13,656 bases of DNA. It comes from Leptolinea sp. UBA1437 (GTDB lineage Bacteria; Chloroflexota; Anaerolineae; Anaerolineales; Anaerolineaceae). A model generated the notes under the pieces. That model made no database searches, was not told where the DNA came from, and saw nothing but the letters and a program-made list of their open reading frames with translations. Shown in pieces: positions 8,470 through 13,656 of the stretch. Position numbers and translations under genes: made by a program. The stretch lies in the NCBI GenBank assembly GCA_002329625.1, contig DCTP01000126.1, positions 5,078-18,733 of the forward strand. Reading direction: 5' to 3'. Within the stretch, counting starts at the first letter, position 1. Every line of letters begins with the position of its first letter.

Positions 8470-9225
8470 TCAGATACTTTCGGTAACGATCATTCCTCTT
8501 AATTTTTTAACAACCTGCAAAAATTTTATCTCATCCCTTAATTCGGGCGACCGCGGGCGTTGAAAGGGGATTTCCAACTCATGAATAATCTGTCCGGGGC
8601 GTTTGCTGAAAACGGCTACCCGATCCGCTAACAAAACCGCTTCCGTAATCGAATGGGTTACCATTAGAACGGTCGGATGAAACGTTTCCCAGGTCTTCAA
8701 AAGTTCCAGCCCCATCTGATCACGTGTCAGGGCATCCAAGGAACCAAACGGCTCATCCAAAAGAAGCAGTTCCGGTTGTTGGACTAAAGCGCGGGCGATC
8801 GCAACTCGTTGTTTCATCCCTCCCGATAAATTTTGCGGCCACTCATATTCGAATCCGTTCAGTCCGACCCGTCGAATCCAGTTTCCGGCTTGAGAGAGCG
8901 CTTCTTTTTCGTCGGCTCCCCGAATTTTAAGCGGGAGCGCTATATTTTGGATGACATTCATCCACGGAAGTAAATTGGAACTCTGAAAAACGATGGCACG
9001 ATTGGGATTTTGCCCGTCGGCAAAAGTTACTTTCCCCTCTGTGGGAACCAACACATCCGCCAATATCCGCAGTAAAGTACTTTTCCCTGAACCGGAAGGA
9101 CCGATGATACAGACAAATTCCCGATCGTAAAGCGTAAGATTAATATCACTTAAAGCTTGCAGCCCTCCGTTTTCCGATGGGAAAGTCATTCCGAGATTTT
9201 CGATGGAAGCGATCACTTTTCGCAA
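8470..9225 (-). CDS. ABC transporter ATPase of the flavin importer operon (SsuB/TauB/ThiZ-like)
   Basis: The protein has 251 residues and powers the importer from the cytoplasmic face. All nucleotide-site motifs are intact: Walker A GPSGSGKST (42-50), Q-loop Gln81, signature LSGGM (133-137), Walker B LLLLDEP (153-159), D-loop SLDALT (162-167) and H-loop His191. The sequence belongs with the nitrate/sulfonate/taurine/pyrimidine-precursor type. The preferred start is a TTG at 9225-9223, with a weak AGG site about 5 nt upstream. A GTG three codons later is the alternative, though poorly spaced. The gene begins 14 bp after the binding-protein stop and is the last gene of the operon, so it should share the FMN riboswitch control. 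The substrate is inferred from that riboswitch and not from this subunit. The name ThiZ is avoided because nothing here points to thiamine. Confidence 0.87.
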   Translation of the reverse strand: MRKVIASIENLGMTFPSENGGLQALSDINLTLYDREFVCIIGPSGSGKSTLLRILADVLVPTEGKVTFADGQNPNRAIVFQSSNLLPWMNVIQNIALPLKIRGADEKEALSQAGNWIRRVGLNGFEYEWPQNLSGGMKQRVAIARALVQQPELLLLDEPFGSLDALTRDQMGLELLKTWETFHPTVLMVTHSITEAVLLADRVAVFSKRPGQIIHELEIPFQRPRSPELRDEIKFLQVVKKLRGMIVTESI

Positions 9226-9239
9226 AGAGTACCTGCCGG

Positions 9240-10226
9240 CTACGGTAAAAACTCGTTGGTAAACGAACCGCTCATATCAAAATCGGGCTTCAGCAGCTTC
9301 ATCTGTTTCATAACTTCAACCATTTTTTCCCATGCGGCTGCATCCGTTGTACCGAGCGGTGTTTCGGAAGACGGACTTTGATATAACGCGATGGATTGAA
9401 TTAATATTTGTTTCTGTAATTCCTGGTTTTCGGCATTTGCCAAATTATCGACGTATTTCTTACAGATTTCATAAGCCTGATCTGGATTTTGTCGCGTCCA
9501 TTGAATCCCTTTCAGAAAAGCACGCGTCATTCTCCGGACAAGTTCCGAGTTCTCACGAATGGTTTTTTCATTGGTGATCAAACCGTTACTGACCATTGGG
9601 ATGGTGTCGGCAACCCGAATAAGGTTAATCTCATATCCGAGTGCTTTCAATTGTTCGGGCTCGTTCGCGATATAAATTACCGCAGCGTCGATTTTTCCGC
9701 TGATCAGCAATTCCACTTGGGTATAACCTACCGTTTCCAACTGAATATCAGCATCCGTCATATTGCTTTGCTGTAATAACGCTTCCAGTCCGATATAACT
9801 GGCTCCGGAGAGAACGGGTACACCTACTTTTTTCCCGCGCAAATCCTGCATTGAGGTAATTCCCGCTTCTTTCAGTGAGACAATTCCCACCGGATATTGT
9901 TCATACCATTCCGCAATGTAAGTCAGCGGAAGTCCCTGATTTCTGGCGAGCAGCACTTGTTCTCCGGAGCAAATGCCGAAAGGTATTTTGTTTGCGCCCA
10001 CCAATGCGACGGTATCCGTTTCAAGACTGTGATCCAGTGTGATTTTCAGATTTTCCTCGGCGAAATACCCGTTTTCAAGTGCGACATATAACGGAGCAAA
10101 CTGAACGTTGGGGACAAATCCTACTGGTAACGAGAATTCTTCCGCAAAGGCTCGGTTAGAACCGATCATGAGAAACAAGACGGTTAATAGAACCGGTAAC
10201 AGCTTTTTAGTGGTTTTACAAATCAT
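9240..10226 (-). CDS. ribY: riboflavin-type ABC importer substrate-binding protein (NMT1/THI5-like)
   Basis: The protein has 328 residues. It starts with a basic segment, a hydrophobic core (about 9-22) and an AFA cleavage motif after residue 28, so it is exported. The mature part opens with LPVGFVPNVQFAPLYVALENGYF, the start of the NMT1/THI5-like binding fold shared by ThiY, SsuA and RibY, and continues with DLRGKKVGVPV and AFLKGIQW blocks typical of it. FMN riboswitch control makes riboflavin the most likely ligand; thiamine precursors or sulfonates are the family alternatives. There is no lipobox cysteine after the hydrophobic core, which is unusual for a monoderm binding protein. The ATG at 10226 is chosen because GGAGG lies 4 nt upstream; the longer in-frame start at 10265 would overlap the permease gene and spoil the signal peptide. 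It lies 20 bp after the permease stop. Confidence 0.82.
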   Translation of the reverse strand: MICKTTKKLLPVLLTVLFLMIGSNRAFAEEFSLPVGFVPNVQFAPLYVALENGYFAEENLKITLDHSLETDTVALVGANKIPFGICSGEQVLLARNQGLPLTYIAEWYEQYPVGIVSLKEAGITSMQDLRGKKVGVPVLSGASYIGLEALLQQSNMTDADIQLETVGYTQVELLISGKIDAAVIYIANEPEQLKALGYEINLIRVADTIPMVSNGLITNEKTIRENSELVRRMTRAFLKGIQWTRQNPDQAYEICKKYVDNLANAENQELQKQILIQSIALYQSPSSETPLGTTDAAAWEKMVEVMKQMKLLKPDFDMSGSFTNEFLP

Positions 10227-10230
10227 TTTT

Positions 10231-10235
10231 CCTCC
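10231..10235 (-). promoter_or_regulatory. ribosome binding site of the flavin-binding-protein gene
   Basis: GGAGG on the minus strand ends 4 nt before the ATG at 10226-10224. It fixes this start rather than the upstream in-frame ATG at 10265, which lies inside the permease gene. Confidence 0.7.
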
Positions 10236-10246
10236 GATTTTCCGAT

Positions 10247-11023
10247 TTATTGAACGGTCTGCCAACGTAAGGTTCGTTTTTCGATCGCCAGAATCAATAC
10301 GTAAAGTAAAATTGAAATAATCATCAACATAAATACCGCGACAAAAACCATTGCGGTATCGTACTGTCCTCTTGCGGTATTGATCAAATATCCCAGCCCG
10401 GCATCCGCACCGGTCAGTTCCCCGACAACGGCTCCGATGACGGAAAGCGTCGCACTGATTCGTAATCCGCCGAAAACCACCGGCAGCGCAGCCGGAATTT
10501 CCAGATATTTCAGTTGTGCTTTCCGGTTTGCATGCATCGATTTCATCAGATCCAGAAAATTTCTTTGAATGTCACGTAAGCCGATAATGACGTTGATTTG
10601 AATAGGGAAGAAGACTACCAGGGCACAAATCAGAATTTTCGGCATTATTCCCGATCCAAACCAAATGATCAATAAGGGAGCGATCGCCGCCATCGGAATG
10701 GACTGAGACGCGACAATGTAGGGGAATAAAACATTTTCCGCAATCGGATGATGCGCTAACAGATATCCGGTTAGCAATGCCAGAATCGTACCGATGATCG
10801 AACCGGTCAAAACTTCGATCAATGTAATTCCAGTATGATATAAAAGGACGCCGCTTGCGATCGATTCGATCAACCGACTGAAAATTTGAGAGGGTGCCGG
10901 CAATATAAATGGGGGATAATCGAAAATCCGAACAAGAATTTCCCAAATGCACAAACCGACGCAAATCGATAACGGCGGGATTAGGTGCCGGAGTGTATTT
11001 CCTTTGTTTCCGTATCTTTGCAT
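10247..11023 (-). CDS. ribX: riboflavin-type ABC importer permease
   Basis: The protein has 258 residues and is an integral membrane subunit of the BPD_transp_1 family (SsuC/TauC/ThiX-like). About six hydrophobic segments can be read, near residues 13-34, 65-90, 99-120, 123-147, 188-210 and 222-246. The ATPase-coupling loop before the fifth (about 155-185, with ALPVVFGGLRIS) resembles the family's EAA region. It probably forms a homodimeric channel with the ATPase encoded two genes downstream. Its ATG (11023-11021) touches the U tract of an intrinsic terminator fed by an FMN riboswitch, which is the reason to call this a riboflavin transporter rather than a sulfonate or thiamine-precursor one. 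The RibXY name rests on my recollection of FMN-riboswitch-linked ABC importers in Chloroflexota; the protein sequence alone would not separate it from SsuC or ThiX. Confidence 0.82.
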   Translation of the reverse strand: MQRYGNKGNTLRHLIPPLSICVGLCIWEILVRIFDYPPFILPAPSQIFSRLIESIASGVLLYHTGITLIEVLTGSIIGTILALLTGYLLAHHPIAENVLFPYIVASQSIPMAAIAPLLIIWFGSGIMPKILICALVVFFPIQINVIIGLRDIQRNFLDLMKSMHANRKAQLKYLEIPAALPVVFGGLRISATLSVIGAVVGELTGADAGLGYLINTARGQYDTAMVFVAVFMLMIISILLYVLILAIEKRTLRWQTVQ

Positions 11024-11052
11024 AAAAAAAGCCCCTTTTTCTTCGGGGCTTT
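11024..11052 (-). terminator. intrinsic terminator (riboswitch expression platform)
   Basis: On the minus strand AAAGCCCC (11052-11045) pairs perfectly with GGGGCTTT (11035-11028) across a 9-nt loop, and seven T (11030-11024) follow, overlapping the arm. The next base starts the permease ATG. The hairpin lies 21 nt after the aptamer and can be broken by the upstream segment at 11194-11186, so it is very likely the OFF state of the FMN switch. Confidence 0.88.
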
Positions 11053-11073
11053 AGAAAGGATCCGATCTGGCAC

Positions 11074-11198
11074 ATCCCTTTTTTCATCCGGACTATACCG
11101 TCGATTCCGGAATTGCACCGGATCAGCTTGCGCTCGTGGATTATTACCACCGATCGGGAATCGGCTGCGCTGGCAACCTCACCCTGCCCCAAAGGATA
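11074..11198 (-). ncRNA. FMN riboswitch (RFN element)
   Basis: The minus strand carries the conserved RFN blocks in order: GGGGCAGGGTG (11190-11180), TTCCCGATCGGTGGTAATAA (11160-11141), GATCCGGTGCAATTCCGG (11124-11107) and GACGGTATAGTCCGGATG (11102-11085). The outer helix P1 forms between ATCCTTT (11197-11191) and AAGGGAT (11080-11074) with one G-U pair. Spacing and sequence match the FMN aptamer and not the TPP aptamer. Binding of FMN should stabilise P1 and let the terminator at 11024-11052 form, shutting off the importer operon. Confidence 0.96.
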
Positions 11199-11220
11199 AA
11201 TAGTATTTTCTATTTTTTTT

Positions 11221-11248
11221 ATTTTACCTTTTTTCTGTGATCAGTCAA
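11221..11248 (-). promoter_or_regulatory. promoter of the flavin importer operon
   Basis: On the minus strand TTGACT (11248-11243) and TAAAAT (11226-11221) are separated by 16 nt. Transcription would start near 11214, about 16 nt before the riboswitch P1 helix. This is a close match to the sigma-70-type consensus at the expected place. Confidence 0.68.
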
Positions 11249-11261
11249 ATCTGCGTTTTAT

Positions 11262-11315
11262 AAAAGTTGGCGTATCAAATTTCCATAGTCAAGGAAAAAT
11301 GATACGCAGACTTTT
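11262..11315. repeat. 54-nt imperfect hairpin between divergent genes
   Basis: Three nested helices share one axis. AAAAGTT (11262-11268) pairs with GACTTTT (11309-11315), including one G-U. GCGTATCA (11270-11277) pairs with TGATACGC (11300-11307). TTTCC (11280-11284) pairs with GGAAA (11293-11297) around an 8-nt loop. They are separated by a 1x1 and a 2x2 mismatch. It lies just upstream of the importer promoter and about 70 bp before the hydrolase ATG. It could be an operator, a bidirectional terminator or a leader structure. This gap between 11023 and 11386 otherwise holds only the riboswitch and its promoter. Confidence 0.6.
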
Positions 11316-11385
11316 TCAAGGCGGACAAATTCCGTGAATAATCTTGATGTAAAATTCTATGCAGAAATAGCTTAGGAGTGAAATC

Positions 11386-12132
11386 ATGAAAATAACTGTT
11401 TTAGGGACAAACGGTTGGTTTGATACAGATACCGGCAGCACAAACTGTGTGCTGCTCCAGACATCCGATTATTCCGTAATCATGGATGCGGGCTTTGGCA
11501 TTACAAAAATTAAAACCAGAGTTGATTTCTCAAAACCGGTCTATCTTTTTCTGACCCATCTCCATTTGGATCATGTGATCGGGTTACATGCGCTCGATTA
11601 TTTCAATTTCGAACAACCATTGCGAGTGATTACGCCTATAGGAGGAACGGATGATCTCAAAGACTTGCTGCGATCCCCTTTTTCCGCAGCATGGGACAGC
11701 CACGTTTATCCGATAGAGATGATTGATGCGAAGAATTTGGAAAAAACAAATCTTCCTTTCAAAGTCGAAGCCTTGCCTCTGGTACATGCCGTGCCGGATA
11801 CCGGTTATCGATTTGAAATCGATGGAAAGATTATTGCCTTCGTAATTGATACCGCTTACTGCGAAAATGCGGTCAAATTGGCAAAAAACGCCGATTTGCT
11901 GATTACGGAATGCGGTTTCTATCCCGGAACCGCCAATACGGTATCGGGTCATATGACACCAGAAACGGCAGCGAAATTGGCGTCTGATTCAAACGCAAAA
12001 CAGACTGTCTTGATTCATTTCGGCGCAAACGCCTTTGAAACGATAGATAAACGGAGCCGGGCGGTGGATACGGGAAGAAAGGTTTATCCGGAATTGATCA
12101 TGGGACTTGATAATATGGAATTTATCCTTTGA
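11386..12132 (+). CDS. metallo-beta-lactamase-fold hydrolase, RNase Z/ElaC-like
   Basis: The protein has 248 residues. The N-terminus MKITVLGTNG and the metal motif THLHLDH (57-63: H58, H60, D62, H63) mark the MBL fold. Further likely metal ligands are H134, D155 and H211, and a GHMTPETAAKLA block carries H189. The layout (HxHxDH, a His about 70 residues on, an Asp in VIDTAY, then the late His) is that of the RNase Z/ElaC and phosphodiesterase branch of dinuclear zinc hydrolases. It is shorter than typical RNase Z, and I see no clear tRNA-binding exosite arm, so a small-molecule or nucleotide phosphodiesterase is at least as likely as tRNA 3' processing. AGGAG lies 7 nt before the ATG. It stands alone: divergent from the importer operon and convergent with cutC. 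No clear promoter is visible upstream. Confidence 0.78.
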   Translation: MKITVLGTNGWFDTDTGSTNCVLLQTSDYSVIMDAGFGITKIKTRVDFSKPVYLFLTHLHLDHVIGLHALDYFNFEQPLRVITPIGGTDDLKDLLRSPFSAAWDSHVYPIEMIDAKNLEKTNLPFKVEALPLVHAVPDTGYRFEIDGKIIAFVIDTAYCENAVKLAKNADLLITECGFYPGTANTVSGHMTPETAAKLASDSNAKQTVLIHFGANAFETIDKRSRAVDTGRKVYPELIMGLDNMEFIL

Positions 12133-12196
12133 AGCGATATCGCCGGACTGTTTCATCCAAATAAATATCGATTCGATGCAGAGATTGATCCGGGAT

Positions 12197-12231
12197 TAAA
12201 AACCATGAGGGCGATTCGCCCTCATGGTTTG
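12197..12231 (-). terminator. strong intrinsic terminator of cutC, possibly bidirectional
   Basis: A perfect 14-bp stem (12201-12214 with 12218-12231) closes on a 3-nt loop. On the minus strand it is followed by TTTTTAAT, fitting the end of the cutC transcript 39 bp past its stop. On the plus strand no T tract follows, so stopping the convergent hydrolase transcript would be less efficient, although the hairpin lies within its 3' region too. Confidence 0.8.
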
Positions 12232-12270
12232 GAGGAGAAACTGAAAAATATTTATACTGCCTGAATATTT

Positions 12271-13014
12271 TTAGTTTGTCATATTAACAATGGCGGAAAT
12301 ATAATCCCTGTCCACCATATTGAAACGATCTTCCGGCGGATATAATGCACCGCCGTAGAATATTTCGCGATTATTATTGACAGAAGAATCCGAATACGGT
12401 TTGTAATGGGCAACATGTACCTGATCACATCCGGTTTCACTGACGATCCGGTCGATATTCTTCAATGTTATGCCCGCTCCCGGCAAAATTTCTATTCTTC
12501 CATCGGCATAGGTGATCATTTCTTTCACCGTTTCGATTCCGAAAAAGACATTCGATTCCTGTCCGCTGGTCAGAACCCTGGTGATTCCAAGCGAGATGAG
12601 GGTATCCAAGGCGGATTTCCAGTCCGGCACAACATCAATTGCCCGATGAAAAACGGTTGTTTTATCGCCGGCAATTTGCTTCATTATTTTTGTTCGTTCA
12701 GCATCGATCGTTCCATCTGACTTGAGAAAACCGAACACCAATCCGTCCGAACCGTGGGCTAATAATAGTTTTGCATCTTCGATCGCTGTGGCAAACTCAT
12801 TTTCGGTATAACAAAAGCCACCTTCTCTGGGCCGAACCATTGTCATGATTTTCAAGCCGGTATGCTTTTTTGCAACGATCAGTTCGCCGATCGAAGGGGT
12901 TAACCCGCCGTGAAAAAGATCGCTGTTCAATTCGACTCGATCCGCCCCCGCCTGAAAAGATTCAACCGCATCATCTGCGCTGCCGCAGCAGACTTCGACA
13001 AGAATGTTCCCCAT
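12271..13014 (-). CDS. cutC: CutC family TIM-barrel protein (copper homeostasis protein CutC)
   Basis: The protein has 247 residues, the normal CutC length. Conserved blocks are VEVCCGS (6-12), AGADRVELNSDLFHGGLTPS (22-41), MVRPR (59-63), a FHRAID segment, LTSG, and a LPGAGIT loop near the C-terminus. CutC was named for copper tolerance in E. coli, but its biochemical role is unsettled and later work questions a direct copper role, so the name should be read as a family label. It is cytoplasmic and has no export signal. The ATG at 13014 is chosen because GAGG lies 6 nt upstream; an in-frame TTG at 13032 would precede that site. A TATAAT-containing promoter lies just upstream, and a strong hairpin terminator follows. 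It is divergent from a ROK-type repressor gene that might control it. Confidence 0.9.
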   Translation of the reverse strand: MGNILVEVCCGSADDAVESFQAGADRVELNSDLFHGGLTPSIGELIVAKKHTGLKIMTMVRPREGGFCYTENEFATAIEDAKLLLAHGSDGLVFGFLKSDGTIDAERTKIMKQIAGDKTTVFHRAIDVVPDWKSALDTLISLGITRVLTSGQESNVFFGIETVKEMITYADGRIEILPGAGITLKNIDRIVSETGCDQVHVAHYKPYSDSSVNNNREIFYGGALYPPEDRFNMVDRDYISAIVNMTN

Positions 13015-13020
13015 TATTAA

Positions 13021-13024
13021 CCTC
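13021..13024 (-). promoter_or_regulatory. ribosome binding site fixing the cutC start
   Basis: GAGG on the minus strand ends 6 nt before the ATG at 13014-13012. The upstream in-frame TTG at 13032 lies before this site, so the shorter protein is preferred. Confidence 0.65.
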
Positions 13025-13055
13025 GCTTGCAATATTATTCTTCTAGTTTTGTGTC

Positions 13056-13085
13056 ATTATACTTTGTAACTGGAAATTTTGGTAA
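13056..13085 (-). promoter_or_regulatory. candidate cutC promoter
   Basis: On the minus strand a perfect -10 TATAAT (13061-13056) is preceded 18 nt upstream by the weak -35 TTACCA (13085-13080). The transcript would start near 13049, about 35 nt before the cutC ATG. Confidence 0.5.
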
Positions 13086-13093
13086 AAATCGGT

Positions 13094-13122
13094 TTGTAAA
13101 GCTTTTGAAAGTTTGATAAAAT
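13094..13122 (+). promoter_or_regulatory. promoter of the ROK regulator gene, extended -10
   Basis: TTGTAA (13094-13099) and TAAAAT (13117-13122) are separated by exactly 17 nt, and TG at 13114-13115 gives an extended -10. Transcription would start near 13129, leaving a leader of about 97 nt. It lies back to back with the cutC promoter. A 10-bp perfect palindrome TTAATATTAA (13149-13158) in the leader could be an operator half, but this is only a guess. Confidence 0.62.
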
Positions 13123-13225
13123 AGAAATAAGCACGAAGTATTACAGCTTTAATATTAACATGATGATAAAAATTATATTGAAACCGTAATGAATGATCCA
13201 ATCAGTGTTATTTAAAGAGGCCTTC

Positions 13226-13656
13226 ATGATGAAAACACAGAAATTAGATAAAGATCTGATGAAGAAAAATAATATGAAGCTCGTGTTGGCCTGTATTAAT
13301 GAGGCTGATGAAATCTCCAAAGCGCAAATTGCCGAAAAAGTGCAAATGAGCATTATGTCAATCAATCGGATTACCGATGATCTGATTCAATTGGGCTTTG
13401 TTTGTGAAACGGACCGCACCAAGGAGAATTCAATCGGAAGGCCTCCGATGATGCTTTCTCTCAATCGCGACAACCTGCTTTCATTGAGTGTCAGCCTTGA
13501 AAAGGACAAGATGCGGGTTGGATTGGTCGATCCTTTCGGGGAAATAAAAGCTCTTCGGGAATATACGATCACTTCCAGTCGATTCGATCCGCAGGAAGTT
13601 TTGAAGCAACTGGCAATGAATCTCCAACGATTCATCGACAGCCAGCCCGATCGGAA
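13226..13656 (+). CDS. ROK family transcriptional regulator, 3' end beyond window
   Basis: The open frame runs from ATG 13226 to the window edge (143 codons) without a stop. Residues about 15-65 form a winged helix-turn-helix of the ROK/NagC/XylR type (KAQIAEKVQMSIMSINRITDDLIQLGFV). This is followed by the GRPPMMLSLN linker, the family's usual GRP motif before the sugar-kinase-like domain. The first strand of that actin-like domain (LLSLSVSLEKDKMRVGLVD) is visible before the cut. Such proteins are usually sugar-responsive repressors. The ligand and the zinc-binding cysteines lie beyond the edge. AGAGG (13216-13220) is 5 nt before this ATG and 8 nt before a second ATG at 13229, so either may start. 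It is divergent from cutC and has a good promoter of its own. A ROK kinase is ruled out by the N-terminal DNA-binding domain. Confidence 0.85.
   Translation, partial: MMKTQKLDKDLMKKNNMKLVLACINEADEISKAQIAEKVQMSIMSINRITDDLIQLGFVCETDRTKENSIGRPPMMLSLNRDNLLSLSVSLEKDKMRVGLVDPFGEIKALREYTITSSRFDPQEVLKQLAMNLQRFIDSQPDR

Noticed and set aside
8470..11023. Annotation as a thiamine-precursor importer ThiXYZ or a sulfonate importer SsuABC
   Set aside because: The proteins alone would allow it, but the leader matches the FMN aptamer block by block and lacks the TPP aptamer elements, so a flavin substrate is more likely.
10572..11192. Minus-strand open frame of 206 codons overlapping the permease gene and the riboswitch
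   Set aside because: It runs through the structured FMN aptamer and terminator and through the permease gene in another frame, and has no protein family signal.
11316..11385. Promoter for the MBL hydrolase using TAAAAT at 11350-11355
   Set aside because: No acceptable -35 lies 16-18 nt upstream, so it was not listed as a feature.
12406..12720. Plus-strand open frame of 104 codons opposite cutC
   Set aside because: It is antisense to conserved CutC motifs, with no domain.
1..13656. CRISPR array, insertion sequence, prophage or tRNA genes
   Set aside because: No regularly spaced repeats, transposase or phage proteins, terminal inverted repeats around a gene, or tRNA-like cloverleaf were seen.

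Overview
The window looks like a chromosomal stretch from a moderately AT-rich, Gram-positive-like (monoderm) bacterium. Chloroflexota, class Anaerolineae, is the best guess. Two signals point there. SecA is very long (about 1388 residues) and carries the insertions I associate with Chloroflexota SecA. An FMN riboswitch sits in front of a ThiY/NMT1-type ABC importer, the arrangement described for the RibXY riboflavin transporter of that phylum. The assignment comes from recalled family features, not from a search.

Layout, left to right. Positions 1-1227 (+) hold the 3' part, or possibly all, of a NorD/CobT-like von Willebrand factor A protein. Positions 1397-3028 (+) hold a tight two-gene unit: an aldo/keto reductase and an NfsA/FRP-type flavin nitroreductase. 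Positions 3274-8435 (+) hold secA and, overlapping it by 4 bp, the clamp-loader subunit gene holB. Positions 8470-11023 (-) hold a three-gene ABC importer operon (permease, binding protein, ATPase). It is read from a promoter near 11221-11248 through an FMN riboswitch and an intrinsic terminator, so it most likely imports riboflavin or a related flavin. Positions 11386-12132 (+) hold a stand-alone RNase Z-like metallo-beta-lactamase-fold hydrolase. Positions 12271-13014 (-) hold cutC, ending at a strong hairpin terminator. From 13226 (+) a ROK-family repressor gene runs off the right edge, divergent from cutC.

The clearest regulatory story is the flavin importer. The leader can be read as a complete switch: aptamer, a 9-bp antiterminator that competes with both the aptamer base and the terminator, and a terminator whose U tract touches the start codon. 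When FMN is plentiful, transcription should stop just before the first codon of the permease gene. When FMN is scarce, the importer is made. The nitroreductase elsewhere in the window is a likely FMN enzyme, but nothing links it to this switch. Housekeeping genes (secA-holB) separate the other units, and I see no insertion sequence, phage gene, CRISPR array, tRNA or rRNA. The 362-bp gap between the permease gene and the hydrolase gene holds the riboswitch, its promoter and a long imperfect hairpin of unknown role.
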